From NCBI GenBank assembly GCA_026419785.1, contig JAODTK010005487.1, positions 123,501 to 187,500 on the forward strand: a stretch of DNA of 64,000 nucleotides. The letters run 5' to 3'. Below are positions 39,641-52,749 of the stretch, in pieces (position 1 is the first letter of the stretch; each line of letters begins with the position of its first letter). The notes beneath the pieces are model-generated. The model had not been told where the DNA came from, did no database searches, and saw only the letters and a program-made list of their open reading frames with translations. Position numbers and translations under genes: made by a program. This stretch comes from Sclerodactyla briareus (Eukaryota; Echinodermata; Holothuroidea; Dendrochirotida; Sclerodactylidae).

Positions 39641-41803
39641 AAGAAAGTTTGGCAGTTCAGGCGAAACAAAAATGACATGATTTGAGATTGTGTAATGTAT
39701 AGCCATGTGTACTTGGATGTATTAGACTAGTGTTACACAGTTGTCAGGGATGGGGCCTAGGAGTAGTAGAGTACATTCCAATGCAGATGCAATCACAAAT
39801 CTTGTTGCTAAAACATCTAACCACCGTAACCCCCCTTGTGAACTCATATCCCTGACCCCCCCCTCATACCAATCTCAACAGCCTCCCTCTTAGCCAAGTT
39901 GTCTCCTGACTCTACAATGGAGTGCATTGCAAATACTGCTACACAAGTTATACACTGTAACAGTGGTACATGCCCAATGGGATGAAGTACCCCCCTGCCA
40001 TACGTCCTCCCTCCATCCCATAGCTACGAGACTGTTGCCGAAAGGGTAAATCTTTCAACGGCAACAATTTGTTGGGCCCAGTGAATGTTCTTCCCAAAAT
40101 TGTATTTTGTGTGATGAATAAGACAACAAAAATGGTTAATTTCCAATGGCTCTATAAATTCCCACAAGGTAGGCAGCAGTAGGCCTAAAGCTACTCATCT
40201 GCTATGATTTTGTACAGGGACCACACAGCCTAGATTAGAAAAGTGAAATTATGAAGACCACCTTGCAAAACAGATTCAATCTTTTGTGAAATGTGTTTAT
40301 CACCCATCTCATGCCTTGTTCATTATCTGTGATTTTCAAATGTTTCAGAGCGCAGATTTTAACGTTATTTACAGTGAATTGTGAGTTCCCCATTTCACAT
40401 GAAATACATAGAATGTGTACATGCACCAGTTCTGCAAATCATGACTATGTCCATGTAAACAAAAAATAGTGTTTTCTCTTTCAATGTCCTGCAGCTGTAA
40501 AAGATTTTATGACACACAAGTTATATGCGGATTCAAAGATTGTGCAAAATACGGCTGTTCCGTACTCGCCCTCTCCAAACCTTGGCGGCCGTAGGGTTTG
40601 ACCTACTTACGATCGACTAGGATTAATGCTTACGAGCTAATAGGCCCTAGGAGTTACACGTATTGGTTCAGCGATCACGCTACGATACCTGTGCTTCAAA
40701 CCTTCGTGCGATGTATGCTCCAAAAACCTTTATTCAAGGGTTCTATGATCGCGATCTTACATGAAAATTTCAAGTTGCATTTGAAATGTATCCTTAATGA
40801 AATCAAGTCAAATATCTCATTGTTACTATAGAAAGGCATATTTACTAATGAAAATAGCGTCCGGGTGCCCTAGCTAATGCGAAATCGCTCGGTCCGTCCA
40901 TAGAATTCGGCATTTCTGCAGGGTGAGGGTCATGTCAAAAAAATATCTACAGTAAGAAATAGACTGCGAGGTCATATCTTCGAGTGAATTAGGGGAGAAA
41001 TGAAAAGGATCATGGGAAATATGTCAACTTTCCATGGAATCAACCTTAAGCTACCTCAGAAACAGACATGTAACTTGGTGGAAAATGTATGGAGAGGCAC
41101 ATTTTGTTTAAAAAAAACATTAGCATGCAATTTGAGAACAGTCCAGTCATTTCATAGCCGAAAATGCATTTTGTAGATTTAAACAAATAGTCCCTTATTC
41201 CTCTTAATAAACCGTTGACCTGACTTTCACACGTCAAAGTTGTCCAGGGTCAATGACATGTTTCCAAGTTCGGGCCACATTCATCAAAAGTATGCCCGTT
41301 TTAGGGGCCTAGATTATTTCTTTTCACCGATGTCACTGTTTTAACTCTTAATGGCATTATATGACGTTTCCATCAAAATCTGGTTACAATCTGAAAGGCG
41401 CGGCTAACCCAATGAACATTATGACGGAGTTTCAAGAAAATTAATGATTTTTGTAGGAGGAAGATACATTTTGTATTTGTACAAAATGGCCAATTGTGAG
41501 GCTTTAATGACCCCATTTGACCTTGCTTCACAGTCAGCAATGTCCTAGTGGTCATGATTCATATGTCAATTTTGTCAAACATCAATCAAAGATTGCTCGA
41601 TTGGCAGCCAAAAGTTGAAAAAAAAAAGCAAAAAAGTCAATTGTGGACACCAGGAAAGGTAGATAGATATGGTGACATGGGCATCACAAGAGCTCACCAG
41701 CATAGATGGTTTGACGATAACAAAACTTGACTAGGCCACTGCTTATGCAGGTTCAACTTTTGAAAGAGTCTCCAATAGAAGAATCAAGCGACGGAAACAT
41801 CAC

Positions 41804-42745
<942 letters not shown>

Positions 42746-44199
42746 TAAAAAGAAATTCCCAATCGAGTAATAACTTAAAACCTGGTAAACTTGGCAAAAG
42801 TATGGGCAGGTTTCAGTTCAGATGATGGCTTCTTCTACAATTCCCTCGTATCAAATAGCTCTGCAAAGAAAACCAAAAATGTTAACATAAAGTATGATAA
42901 TTGATAACTGGACTAAGTTTTCATAGGGTTCCTGCAGATTTAGGCATCAATTTCCATGACTTTTCCAGACGTTTCATGACACAAATGAAAGGATTTCCAT
43001 TGCCAATGAACTTTTCTCTATGGACATCTTGCACAGAATTCTCAACTAAAACATTCAGCGAAGAGCCGAAGCAACAACAGCAAACAGCTGTGAGAAAGTG
43101 AGAAAGTGACAACATCACTTCATGGAAACTTTCCATGACTTTTCATGACTCAAACACTTTTCTACTGAATTTCAAAACTTCTCCCAGGCCTGGATGTTAT
43201 TAATGGAAATCCATTGACTTTTCCAACCAGTTTGAAAACAATATGCTGTATAGTTAGTTATGGGGAAGAAAGGAAAGGAGGGACCATGCCACCATGGGGG
43301 GGGTTGAAGGACCTCCCTCCCTAGTGTATCTCAAACAAAATTATAGTTGCGGCTTCACACATCAGTAATAGAAAGAAAAATGATTGACAGACACATTTCA
43401 CTAGAAGTCTGGAACCCAAATGTCATATCGGCTTGTGTTCCCTGTTTAAAGATAAGTCATGTAATTACCGTCATCAGGTGTTTGCCACAGGTCCAAATTT
43501 GTCGGGTGGTGATAGCCGTCTGGGGGAGGGGTGTCTAAGGGGAGGGGGTGTCCCCTCCACTTTGGAAATTGTTAGACCTCGGAAAGGGCTAGATGCCAAA
43601 GGTTTGCAATATTTGGTGCCTATTTGCTTTGCATTTACCTCCCAGAAATCTCCATTTTACAGGCCGTGTTTTCAAATTTCCAACGATAAGCGAGTGTGAA
43701 AAAAAAAATCTTCAAAACTGCGGCAAAATAAGTTGAAACGAAAACTGTCAGCAAGGTTGCCAGTCGGAACTGTGATGCTCCCTTCCACATATTCTGAGGG
43801 ATATGGTAGCCAATACCAGTAGCCAATGTTTATTCAGTTGAAGTGGAAGCACAAGCTGAGGTATTAGTATTAGAAGCGATGTGAAACATAGGCCCCTGCT
43901 ACGGAGCCCACTAGACCCACTCTCGACAACCTGAACCTTCCACACCCTGACCCGACCCTCCCCCCCCCCCCCCCACCTTCCCGTCAGCAATCCGTTCTGA
44001 AGGGACTGCACCCAACCTTTATTGAGTTCTCATACGCACGACGCAAAAATAAAGAGCCATCGAACTTCGGATTTACAGAATACAAGCACAGTGAATTATA
44101 CTAAAAAATATATTCGATCACAGTCCTAGAGCAGTCCCCATAGCAGGCATACCAGATAAGCGTGATTCAATTTAACAGCTGCGAGTATTGAACTGTTGA
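42746..44199. other. No gene recognised
   Basis: Should hold upstream HIPK sequence, but the conserved N-terminal motif of HIPKs (around VKKLK) was not found. At 43480-43560 a GTC(T)GGGGG...TGTCCCCTCC stretch looks like part of an interspersed repeat. Confidence 0.35.
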
Positions 44200-44745
44200 T
44201 TCATATTGGTTAGAGAATTGGCTGTCCCTTCGTCAATACCTTGAACAGCTACCCCCGAGTGTCGCGTACTGCCTTTGTGTCCTCGGGTTGGACTACTGCA
44301 ATAGCCTTTCTTTATGGACTTTGTGGAAGGGATGTTGGAAGCTGCATCGGATCCGAATTCGGCGGCACCCCGTTTGGTGACAGCGCAGCCGGGAGTATAT
44401 GTGCGCATTACTCCAATCATTCGTGATCTCCACTGGCTCCCCATCCAAGAGCGAACTGAGTATTGAATCGCTCTTCTCACCTATGAAGCTCTCCCCATGG
44501 AGTAGCACCAATCTAATCTACATCACTGAACTTCTTACAGAATATCAGCCAGCCCAATCTCTTCGCTCGTCATCACAAGCTATGCTCGGTCCGCCCACTG
44601 GCTCTTCTCGAACTCAACACTATGGTGAGCGGTCCGCTTCAGCTGCTCCCCCAATAATCTGAAATAACTTACCTCTCAAGGTTCGCAATGCCACAACTTG
44701 GAACTCTTTCAAGCTTTCAAGTATGTCCCATCTTCTTGTGTGAGC
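44200..44745 (+). pseudogene. LINE reverse transcriptase C-terminal remnant (CR1/L2-like)
   Basis: Split over three frames, the segment carries the C-terminal signature of CR1/L2-type LINE proteins: LDYCNS, then KLHRIR, ITPI.RDLHWLPI, YITELLTEYQPA, SLRSSSQAML.PPTG, and a final N.LPL.VRNATT. Frameshifts and stops show an old dead copy. Only the part after the reverse transcriptase core is present, as expected of a 5'-truncated insertion on the plus strand. Confidence 0.75.
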
Positions 44746-44914
44746 GTTTTGAGATTTGTTCATGGAAATTCTATAGCTGGATATTTTTTTATGGGATTTA
44801 TAACCATATAGTTCCCTTGGCCATATAGAGGGGATTTTTTTGAGTGAAGGGTGGGGATGAACCGTGAGGACTGACCTGAGGGGGGGGGGGGGTGTTAGCC
44901 GGAAGGAGTGTATT

Positions 44915-45115
44915 GCTTAGTTGCGTTCCTCTTGATATTTTACTTTCCCAGATAGCCTTGACTGTCTTGTTTGTTAATTGGGTATAATACAACACACCAA
45001 AGTACACCAACACCCACGCCATTATCCCATAAGTGACGAGCGATGTTATAATTGATTGAAAATGAAGGTCTTTCTGACTCGATAAGTGGGAACAGAATAA
45101 TACTGCTCTTTCTGA
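44915..45115 (-). pseudogene. Second LINE reverse transcriptase remnant
   Basis: A minus-strand frame reads SIITSLVTYGIMAW and, further on, LTNKTVKAIWESKI, the pattern (FY.S.I.S.LTYGI..W) found in the C-terminal part of jockey/Rex-like LINE reverse transcriptases. It lies tail-to-tail with the plus-strand remnant at 44200-44745 and is bordered by a 13-nt G run and a 20-nt C run. It is short and without an intact polymerase core. Confidence 0.55.
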
Positions 45116-45131
45116 CTGCTTCCTACCCCCG

Positions 45132-45151
45132 CCCCCCCCCCCCCCCCCCCC
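45132..45151 (+). repeat. 20-nt C homopolymer
   Basis: Run of 20 C beside a LINE remnant. Other G or C runs of 10 or more lie at 10001-10014, 21947-21957, 22674-22685, 33928-33941, 34747-34756, 35633-35642, 36091-36104, 36292-36303, 43960-43974, 44880-44892, 46914-46927, 48109-48123, 52121-52131 and 58503-58513. Confidence 0.95.
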
Positions 45152-45719
45152 GACTAACGGAATATTCGCCGACCCCGTGAAGATATTGGAACCCCTGCCA
45201 CCCCCTCTCTCCCAACTGAACTGACTGCGCACGGTCATTGGTCCTCGCAATGCGTTTGAGGAGTTGATTGCTTGACCGAATCACGAGAGCAGCATATTTC
45301 ATTTACATTTCAGAAGTGTGCTAAATTCCTGCGAATGGTGGACCCCTACTCGCCGACGTGGCGATGAGCACTTGCAGTCTGGACAACTCTGGCGTTTCAA
45401 GGGTTGAATTGCTTCACCAGTATATAAGCGTATCTTAAAATATGCAGCTGCCTGCGCATTTTTTGCTCGAAGTCACAAAATTCGAATTACGCGGACTCGG
45501 TGAAACATTCACCTTCGGCCCGCATTTCCGCTCGTTCGCGTGCAATTGAGAACCATTATTGCTTTAACAAACACATGCATTTATTCGTTTTCGAACATCA
45601 GAAATGAACTTTTTGAGAATATTGAAGGAAGTCGATATTAACATCACTTTCCCATCCTCATCTGCAGTGCGAGCGTGCTAACGCCCCCATAAAATGGGCA
45701 GGTCTAATCCACAGCTCCC

Positions 45720-46460
45720 GCCTCTTTTGTAAGTGTGAGCGAGCTGTGGGTTTTCCTAGAATTCAGTTGGTTTGAAACCAATTGTTGTGATATTTGTTAA
45801 CAGAAAAATGAGGAGGCCGTAAGTGTTGTCGTGTAAATCTTCTGAACATGCACCGGCCAGAGTCATAACTCATCAAAATTGATCTGTGATAAACCACCGT
45901 GCATCACGATGATTCCAGTTAAGCTTTGCAGGTGTCATTCACGACAAGCCAGGAGATATGGTAAGCTGAAATATTCTTAGTACCCTCGCGCCACCATTGT
46001 TGGCTTCCTGCTCTGCGAAAACTATATTAATTTCATACGGTGGGTTACTCCCTCAAGTTGTGAACCAGCATTGGTTTCCTTGTATTCGGTTGGTTGGGAA
46101 TCACTCGCTGCAATAACCGTTCGCACTCACAGGAATAATATTAGGCCCGTAGATGTTACGTTGCAAATCGTCTGAATTTGCTCAGGAAAGTCACACAAAC
46201 CCCCACCCCAATCTCCAATCTTCCATTCACTATAGCACATCAATGTTTGGTTCCCGGTAGCACAGAACGTTCTTGTAAAATTGTTTTGTAAAACGTTTCA
46301 TAACACCACTTTATACGTTTTAAAAACGTTTTTTGCTAACCTGGGCATTAGTCCGCAAGCGTAATCTCCGACTATTCGGGATGTATGGTAAGATGAAATA
46401 TAATTAGTGGGCTTCGCCCCAACCAGTTTTGGCGCTCTGCTTCGCTTAATATCAATCCAA
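45720..46460 (+). repeat. Diverged tandem duplication with donor-like sites
   Basis: Blocks at about 45750-46040 and 46085-46450 share TTCAGTTGGTT / TTCGGTTGGTT, AGATATGGTAAGCTGAAATAT / TGTATGGTAAGATGAAATAT and TTGGCTTCCTGCTCTGCG / TTTTGGCGCTCTGCTTCGC. Each block contains one TATG|GTAAG site; a third such site lies at 46675. This could be a duplicated promoter/first-exon cassette or an unrelated repeat. Confidence 0.4.
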
Positions 46461-46603
46461 AACTAGCAGTGGGTTCTCCGTATAGTTTGCTTTGGGGATC
46501 CACTTACCAAAATATTCATTCACTGGATTATGGGAGTCCTTCACGCTCATCTGAGTTTGTTTGCAGCAGAGTCTGTTAGTTTTTATTTCACTGAACGGAT
46601 AAA

Positions 46604-46672
46604 ATGGCACAGCCAGATGTTCGTGATCGGGCTCCACGCGTGTGTCATTTCCTGATGATCTACAGATCTACA
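46604..46672 (+). CDS. Possible 5' coding exon
   Basis: ATG at 46604 in context AAAATGG begins MAQPDVRDRAPRVCHFLMIY and reaches a donor-like ACAG|GTATGG. It is the third member of a series of similar 'TATG|GTAAG' junctions at 45.96, 46.38 and 46.67 kb. It could be a first exon of the plus-strand gene 4 kb downstream. There is no homology support, and the open frame runs on past the donor, so this is tentative. Confidence 0.2.
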
Positions 46673-47494
46673 GGTATGGTAAGACAGGTGAACAAATTTA
46701 TTCAAAATACCGTAGCAGTGGTGTGTTGTTTTCTTTTCCTTTTTCTGTTGTCACGGACGCTGGTCCGTGTTGCGAGACGTCATTGTCTCTTTAAGATGGA
46801 TATCATGTGAGAATGAGCGGAAGAAGTATCAATAAGGAGATGGGTTTTCATTCCAAGAATTATCCTGATTACCGCCCACTCTTAGAATTGCCTCTATTAT
46901 AATGGCTATGTCTGGGGGGGGGGGGGGCTCGTCCACTTTACTAATGGCGTTTCTTTAACTTGCCTCATCATAATCTGCTATACAAAAAAGGCCCCTATCA
47001 CAGAATGTTAGCTCCCCGCACCGGACCGGTCGGAAATATATGGCATGTTCAACTTGTGTACTTGCGAACGATGGTAACCAACTGCAACGTGGAGCTGTTC
47101 GCGGGAATTCGATGGGCTGCGGTTTTAAGAAAAAGTGAGCAGTGTTTTTATTTCCCGATTGTGCAAGTGAAGATGATTCCTCCCTGAACCTTTCAATTTC
47201 TGCAGTATAGCGTCACAGGGTTATTGTGGGGGGTCAAGAGACTTGATTTGCGCCCCGGAGGCTGGACCATCACCTGATTTTTTTTTGTATCATCCCCATA
47301 TGTAATTGTAGCTCACCCCCCCTACCCCCTGTGGCAGCTATACCATTTTCAATTCACTTCTTCACATTTGCTCTGATTTTGTTTACTTATATTCATTTAT
47401 ATTTCTCATTTGGTAGGTTGCTAAACGATTCTCTCGCGGGTCGGTGAAACCTCTGCAAAATGTTCTCAACACGATTAAACAATAAATATATAAA

Positions 47495-48108
47495 AAGAAC
47501 TTTGTTTTTGGTGTAAATTGGGGATTTTGTTGTTGTTGGAATAATCATACTCTGGTCGATATTATTGACTATGAACCATCTAATTGAAAACAAAGAGTCC
47601 AGAACGCTTGGTCCTGACAAAACTGGGAATTTATTCTGTAGCTTTCCCATCGTGATTAATAACCCTGCTGTTTTTGTGTGGATCAGCAGTCATATTTCGG
47701 TGAAATGTGGGGGGTCGTGGAAAATAGATAATTCGGTCAATTGTCCCTTATGAAGATGATAACTCGGCTCTACCTGGATGGATCAAGCTCATATATAGAA
47801 TGTGGCTCCCCCATAATAAGTGCAGGACCCATTGTTTGGGTCCATCTGCGATAACATGGTCTGATCAAGATGACATTTGCTATGCTCTTACGGGGAGTAT
47901 ATTCAGCTTATTGTTTTGGGCGTAGATTGGGGGTCATGTATGGTGTAAACAATACGAGAATTGATAAAAAGAAATGATATTTTGGCTAGTTTCGACCTAT
48001 GAACACGATCACTCGACCCCACCTGAGGGGATGAAGCTCATACTTGGTGTGCGACTTTCCCGGTGATGAGTATATGGGGACCTCATTGTTTTTTGCTCTT
48101 TTTTGAAA
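47495..48108 (-). repeat. Two diverged units of the 310-bp repeat, inverted
   Basis: The reverse complement shows AAAAAACAATGAGGTCC, CATATACTCATCACCGGG, AAGTATGAGCTTCATCCC, GGGGTCGAGTGATCGTGTTC, AAATATCATTTC and GTTTACACC in the same order as the array at 6.84-8.3 kb, followed by a second unit. A SINE and a 15-nt G run border its 5' side. Confidence 0.65.
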
Positions 48109-48229
48109 GGGGGGGGGGGGGGGTGCCAGGTCACCAAACATTCTAAAACCAAGTGAGTCACAGGTTTGTCGAACTTCATCTCAATATCATCCACCTGCCT
48201 AAGACAATAGGGAACTTGCACTCATTATG

Positions 48230-48478
48230 TGGCACTTCGTGTACCAACAAATTTTTTATGGTATACTTGCGACGCCCCAGAGGATCGATCATATTCAAGG
48301 CCTTGCAATTGCCTACCCGTCGTTTGTCCCTGCTCCAATCCCTTTGCTGAGCGCCCCGGCGAGAAGGCAGCAGGTTCCATTTTTAAAAGTCTTTGGTATG
48401 AGCCTACCGGGAATCGAACCCCCGGTCTCCCGTGGAAGGCCGACGCTCTACCAATTGTGCCAACCACTCGGTCACACA
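48230..48478 (-). mobile_element. tRNA-derived SINE (tRNA-Gly/TCC-like head)
   Basis: On the minus strand the head TTGGCACAATTGGTAGAGCG...GGGGGTTCGATTCCCGG carries perfect A and B box patterns; the anticodon loop CTTCCAC would read TCC (Gly). The anticodon stem does not pair and there is no CCA-type end, so it is not a functional tRNA gene. The body (CTGCTGCCTTCTCGCC, GCGCTCAGCA, GGGATTGGAGCAGGGAC) resembles a SINE body I know from other invertebrates. It abuts a minus-strand copy of the 310-bp repeat. Confidence 0.7.
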
Positions 48479-48479
48479 T

Positions 48480-50629
48480 TATGAACTTGATTCATCCAGT
48501 GGGCCTGTGTAACAATGTTCACAGCTTGCTCGACACCCATACATAGGCATACCACACATACATCTGACACATACGCCTGACATGACTACATAACTTCCTC
48601 TGACTTTGTCTGCTCCGCACACTGTGTATTGGGCCATAGGCCGTCTGCCGTTCGCTCGCCAATAATTGGTTTGGCGTTATTTTGGGGGTATGCCAGTGTA
48701 AAAAGGCTTGAACCCCTTTTGACAAAGTAGGTGGCACAAACAGCGCTCCATGGTCGCGTTGAACCTTTTCGTTGAAATTGAGGGCGGTCCTACCAATTAA
48801 TATCCGATCCACGTTACTATAGCGATGCGTTGTAAACCAACGTGAAACAAAATAAACCACAAACGTGACAGTGAATGTGAAACTGAAAGTAGGCACAAGA
48901 CAGAGACGACCTTGTTCCAAGGCCCGTGAACCATTGAAATTTGAATCATGACACGAGATCAGAGATTCGATTTGAAGCACACTTAGGCTCCTGGTAAGGG
49001 CTAGATTATCGACCAGGGTACTATTTTCCAGCATCAATTTCAAGGTATTGTATACAACTGTTGATTAACGTGGGCTTAACCGTACGGTAACCATATTAAT
49101 TTTACCATATGGTTGGGCTTGTGACTGACACAGTCAGTGACAGTGTGACTGCGAGCTGTGTCACTGTTTAGGTATACATTTCGAATCATTTTGGAGGCAG
49201 TTTGGGTATGATTGCATAATGTATACCCATGTGTTATTTAGGGGTAGGGTTAGGTCGCATTCCAATTCCACATGTAATCTCAAATATTATTGTCACCAAA
49301 CTTAAACCCATAACCCTCACTAACCCTGACCTCATCTCTAATTGGGTCTCTAACAATATCCTCATACACATCCAGGTACCATTCCGACATGGGTATATAA
49401 TACACATACAGACTGCGGTTTTGTGTAGAGCATTAGTGGGAAGACAAATAAATGCAATATTCTCTCATATGAGAGTGCGTATTGCGACCACATTTTAATA
49501 TTTTACCTGGAATGGTTGTCAGATACAGAGGTTATTGACTTCCTTCAGGAGAATACACCAATCACTACAGTAATACTCCTGGTTTGCATCAATAGTGTGG
49601 TCTTATCTGCACACCAGCTATTCTCCATCGAATGCCCTGTGGCCTGTGGGGGTGCAAATACAAATTTATGTTGATGAACATTGATTGAATTTCCTCTCTT
49701 CAAAATTCTGGGAAATGCTTCTGCCTAACCCCCCCCCAAAAAAAAAAAAAATTAATTCAGATATTATGCAGATCCAGAGCTGTTTTGATAACTTCTATCC
49801 CATATTGACCTCACTGGAATAATTCCTTTGATATTTGGAATAATTCAAGACTTTGATAAAAAAAAAATACTGGCCATTGTTCCTGTAAGGAGCCAGACGG
49901 TCAGTAGGGGTTGGCAGCCAAACGAAAATGAGTGTTCTTGCTGAAATCAAGTGACTGCAGACTTTATATTTCCAGAGATGATTGCGATGGTTGTGCTGTG
50001 GTTGTCGCAGTCCTCTCGCAATGGGTGAAGACAGGTGCCCAAGAATTGCCATTTTAAATACACACATACACCTTGTTTTTCCTCCGTGATGACAAGATGG
50101 CCAAGACCAAGAATGCTGACCATCTGCATTTTAATTTGAGTTCATAGTTTTAGGTCATTAGGTTTCCAAACTTTGAAGATGTAACTGGATTTAATACAGT
50201 CGATGCTGTCATATTCGGGTAGCTCATATTACACAGATAAACAAACTGCCCATCACACTTGTGTGTGTGCTCCAGCACAAACGAAATTGAAAAAAACCTG
50301 GAATACCGGACAGGGCTCTGACATCTGGTAGCCTTTCGGTGATCCTCTTTGATTCTGTTGCTATCATCTGTGGACTAACAAATTGCTCTTTTTCAATCTG
50401 GAACCATCTGAATTCTTGACAGAAACAGCCACTGATACAAGCAGTTCGAGAGCGGACTTAGATAGAAATAATGCTCACGGATTGAATCTCATTCATCATT
50501 ATCGTTCATATATGACTGACACTACTGGGTCTGTATATGAGCGATATTTTATATCATTAGAGTGTGACCCGGGCCTACACACCAGTGCGAACTTGGCAGT
50601 CATGTATATTTTACTCGTTTTTTTGGCAG
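48480..50629. other. Intergenic, no gene recognised
   Basis: Region upstream of the first exon of the plus-strand gene. It holds an A-tract after nine C at 49731-49753 and partial inverted GTGACTGACACAGTCAGTGAC near 49122. The 174-codon minus-strand frame at 48519-49043 has no recognisable domain. Confidence 0.35.
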
Positions 50630-50812
50630 ACAAACAGTCGATAACCCTCTGCTCCTGACTTGGCCAAGCAAGATGAAATCCTCAAGCCTTTCACAACGAC
50701 TACCTGGAAAGGCCCACGACTACAAGCACCATGGAGGTGTGCTCAGCAACACTCAGCAGCAGAAAGCACCATGGCTCTGAATGTCCACTATAACAAAGAT
50801 TTGAGGGAGAAG
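50630..50812 (+). CDS. Exon of an unrecognised gene (first exon seen)
   Basis: After pyrimidine-rich acceptor TTTTTTTGGCAG| an exon-like segment ends at GAGAAG|GTTAGT. One frame holds DEILKPFTTTTWKGP, and the frame ending the exon reads MALNVHYNKDLREK with ATG at 50771 in a good context (CACCATGG). A second frame from ATG 50672 reads HGGVLSNTQQQKAPW and stops next to that ATG, so a one-base error near 50770 would join the two. A start at 50771 is possible, but coding may begin upstream. No domain recognised. Confidence 0.45.
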
Positions 50813-51391
50813 GTTAGTTGTGCTTGATGATTGCTCTGTTCGGCTTCTGTACTTTGATCTTTTTTTTTTTTCTATCTCTTTCATTCTACTGTTCATTAAT
50901 ATACATATTGTCCTTCTATATAACAGGGGTAAAACACCGTTTAAAAATATTTGGAAACAATTCTCGAAATGGTATAACTGAGGGTCAACTTTTTCTTATT
51001 ACAGAAAATGCTCATTCTAAGCATGATCTAAATTTAGGGAAAAATGAGCACACTCAGTGTGGCGTTACCATTCATTTTACACAAAAATAGAATATTTACA
51101 TGAAGAACTTTGTATCTTCGAACTTTGAATCATGCATAAACTACTGTAATAATAGGAGGGTAGATATGGCCAAACTTTGGGAATGTAAACATTAGTGCTC
51201 AATTAGTTACTGCATGAAAAAAAATTGATAGGCGATTTCTCCCCTAATTCAGGATTACATTAGCTGGTATAGCATAGCATTTTGCTAGTCCATTGAGGCA
51301 AATTGCTAGGCTTTCAGTCCTCTTTATACGATTTGATGATGGGATGGTGCAGTATCCTGATTTTCTAATTCCTACCTACCTTTCATCGCAG

Positions 51392-51566
51392 CTCCAAAAT
51401 CGACCATGGAGGAAGCCGTTGACTATGGGCTGTCAGGAAAACGAGGTGCAGGCCCGTACAGGGGGCCCAGGTCCAACCGGGGGTGGACTTCGGTGAGAAA
51501 CTAGCTGGCAACCCACAGCCCTCGAACCTACAGGCACACCATAGAAACATGCCATCGCCTGCTAGG
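51392..51566 (+). CDS. Exon of the same unrecognised gene
   Basis: Acceptor TTTCATCGCAG| opens an exon whose clean 3' half reads VQGAQVQPGVDFGEKLAGN and then PQPSNLQAHHRNMPSPAR, ending on a codon boundary at TAGG|GTGAGT. The 5' half reads STMEEAVDYGLSGK in another frame, so at least one frameshift lies inside. The phase-0 end joins the next exon (EGSPKYQP...) without a break. The protein is rich in Pro, Gln and Gly and probably disordered. An inner donor-like site at 51492 (CTTCG|GTGAGA) could give a shorter form. Confidence 0.5.
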
Positions 51567-52550
51567 GTGAGTCAAACTCAACTGCTTGATGTCCAACGGG
51601 CATGCCAAGACGCACCACTCGGGCACCTTGTGACATCATGGTTGGACAGCAGAAACATGTGTAATACCGAGGCGATGCAAAATGTACTTTTGAAAACTCT
51701 GTTATGTGATCTGTGCCGTGTTCACACGATCAGTTCAATCTGATCAGACATCAGCTGCGTTCGAAATTCTAACAATTGAATCGCTCATGATTGGTTCACT
51801 ATGTTGAAGCATCAGCAAACCATGCTGTTTGATTGATCAATGCTGGTTTCTGATCAGATTAATCCGGGCGTGTAAAACCATGACTGACCTGACTGGAAAG
51901 CATGGAGAATGCTTCAATATGGTGTACCGGATTCAATTTATTACCACCACCATTGGCATATTTACATTTTTTCTTTTTATATACATATACGGCAAGTAAC
52001 AAATGAATTTACCATTGAGGAACTGTTGTGTGGTTACAATTTATAAAGGTGGAAGGACCACAAATGAGTAAGTAATCCTTTTCTAGTCTGGCTCCCAGAA
52101 ATTAACTCATATGAAAAAGAGGGGGGGGGGGAGCGGGATGACAAAATACACAATAGTGCCATCTCAGAATTGGTGCAGTAGTGTGGAAAGTGTGAAAAGG
52201 GGGAGTAGAAGTAGTGAGATTGTGAGAAGTAAATGACGAGAAGAAAGATATTGAATGAAGAGGTGAATTCGTCAGAAAATCGTTCCGAGTCAGGAGGGTT
52301 ATCATTGATCAAACAACAATGAAGGAATGAGGGACATGGCTTGAGTTCTAGCCGATTGGGTGGCCAAATTGAGCAGGTTTTCATCTGTTGTCTGAGTTGT
52401 AATAGGCTAGGTTTAGATAGGAGGAAGAGGTGTGGAAAATTCTTTTATTTACAGAACCCCATACCAGTGAAGTTATGGGCTCAATTTAGTTAGTCAGGAG
52501 AGGTATAGATGACAGCAATTCCAATGTGCGAATATTTCATTTTTTTCCAG

Positions 52551-52749
52551 GAGGGTTCCCCCAAATATCAGCCGTCCCTGGTGCGTGACGATGGCGTGCT
52601 CCAGTTGCTGATCCGTATGTCTGACATCCCACCATGCCCCACAAACGGGTCAGCAGACATGAAACAGAGGGAGTGCCGAAGAAGGATTCTGCCACCTTCT
52701 GGAGGTGTGAGGATTACCCCCAGGCCTGGGGTCATGGAACCAAACACAA
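52551..52749 (+). CDS. Exon of the same unrecognised gene; its 3' end seeds a minisatellite
   Basis: A textbook acceptor (TTTCATTTTTTTCCAG|) starts a 199-bp exon open in one frame: EGSPKYQPSLVRDDGVLQLL, then IRMSDIPPCPTNG, a basic QRECRRR stretch and PSGGVRITPRPGVMEPN, ending at ACAA|GTGAGT. Composition is Pro/Arg-rich with polar stretches and no membrane segment or known domain. The last about 25 bases of the exon and the donor recur in the following tandem array. Its phase does not match the next exon, so an exon or a base may be missing between them. Confidence 0.65.

Noticed and set aside
48400..48475. Functional tRNA-Gly gene
   Set aside because: Anticodon stem mismatches and a SINE body directly downstream show a SINE head.
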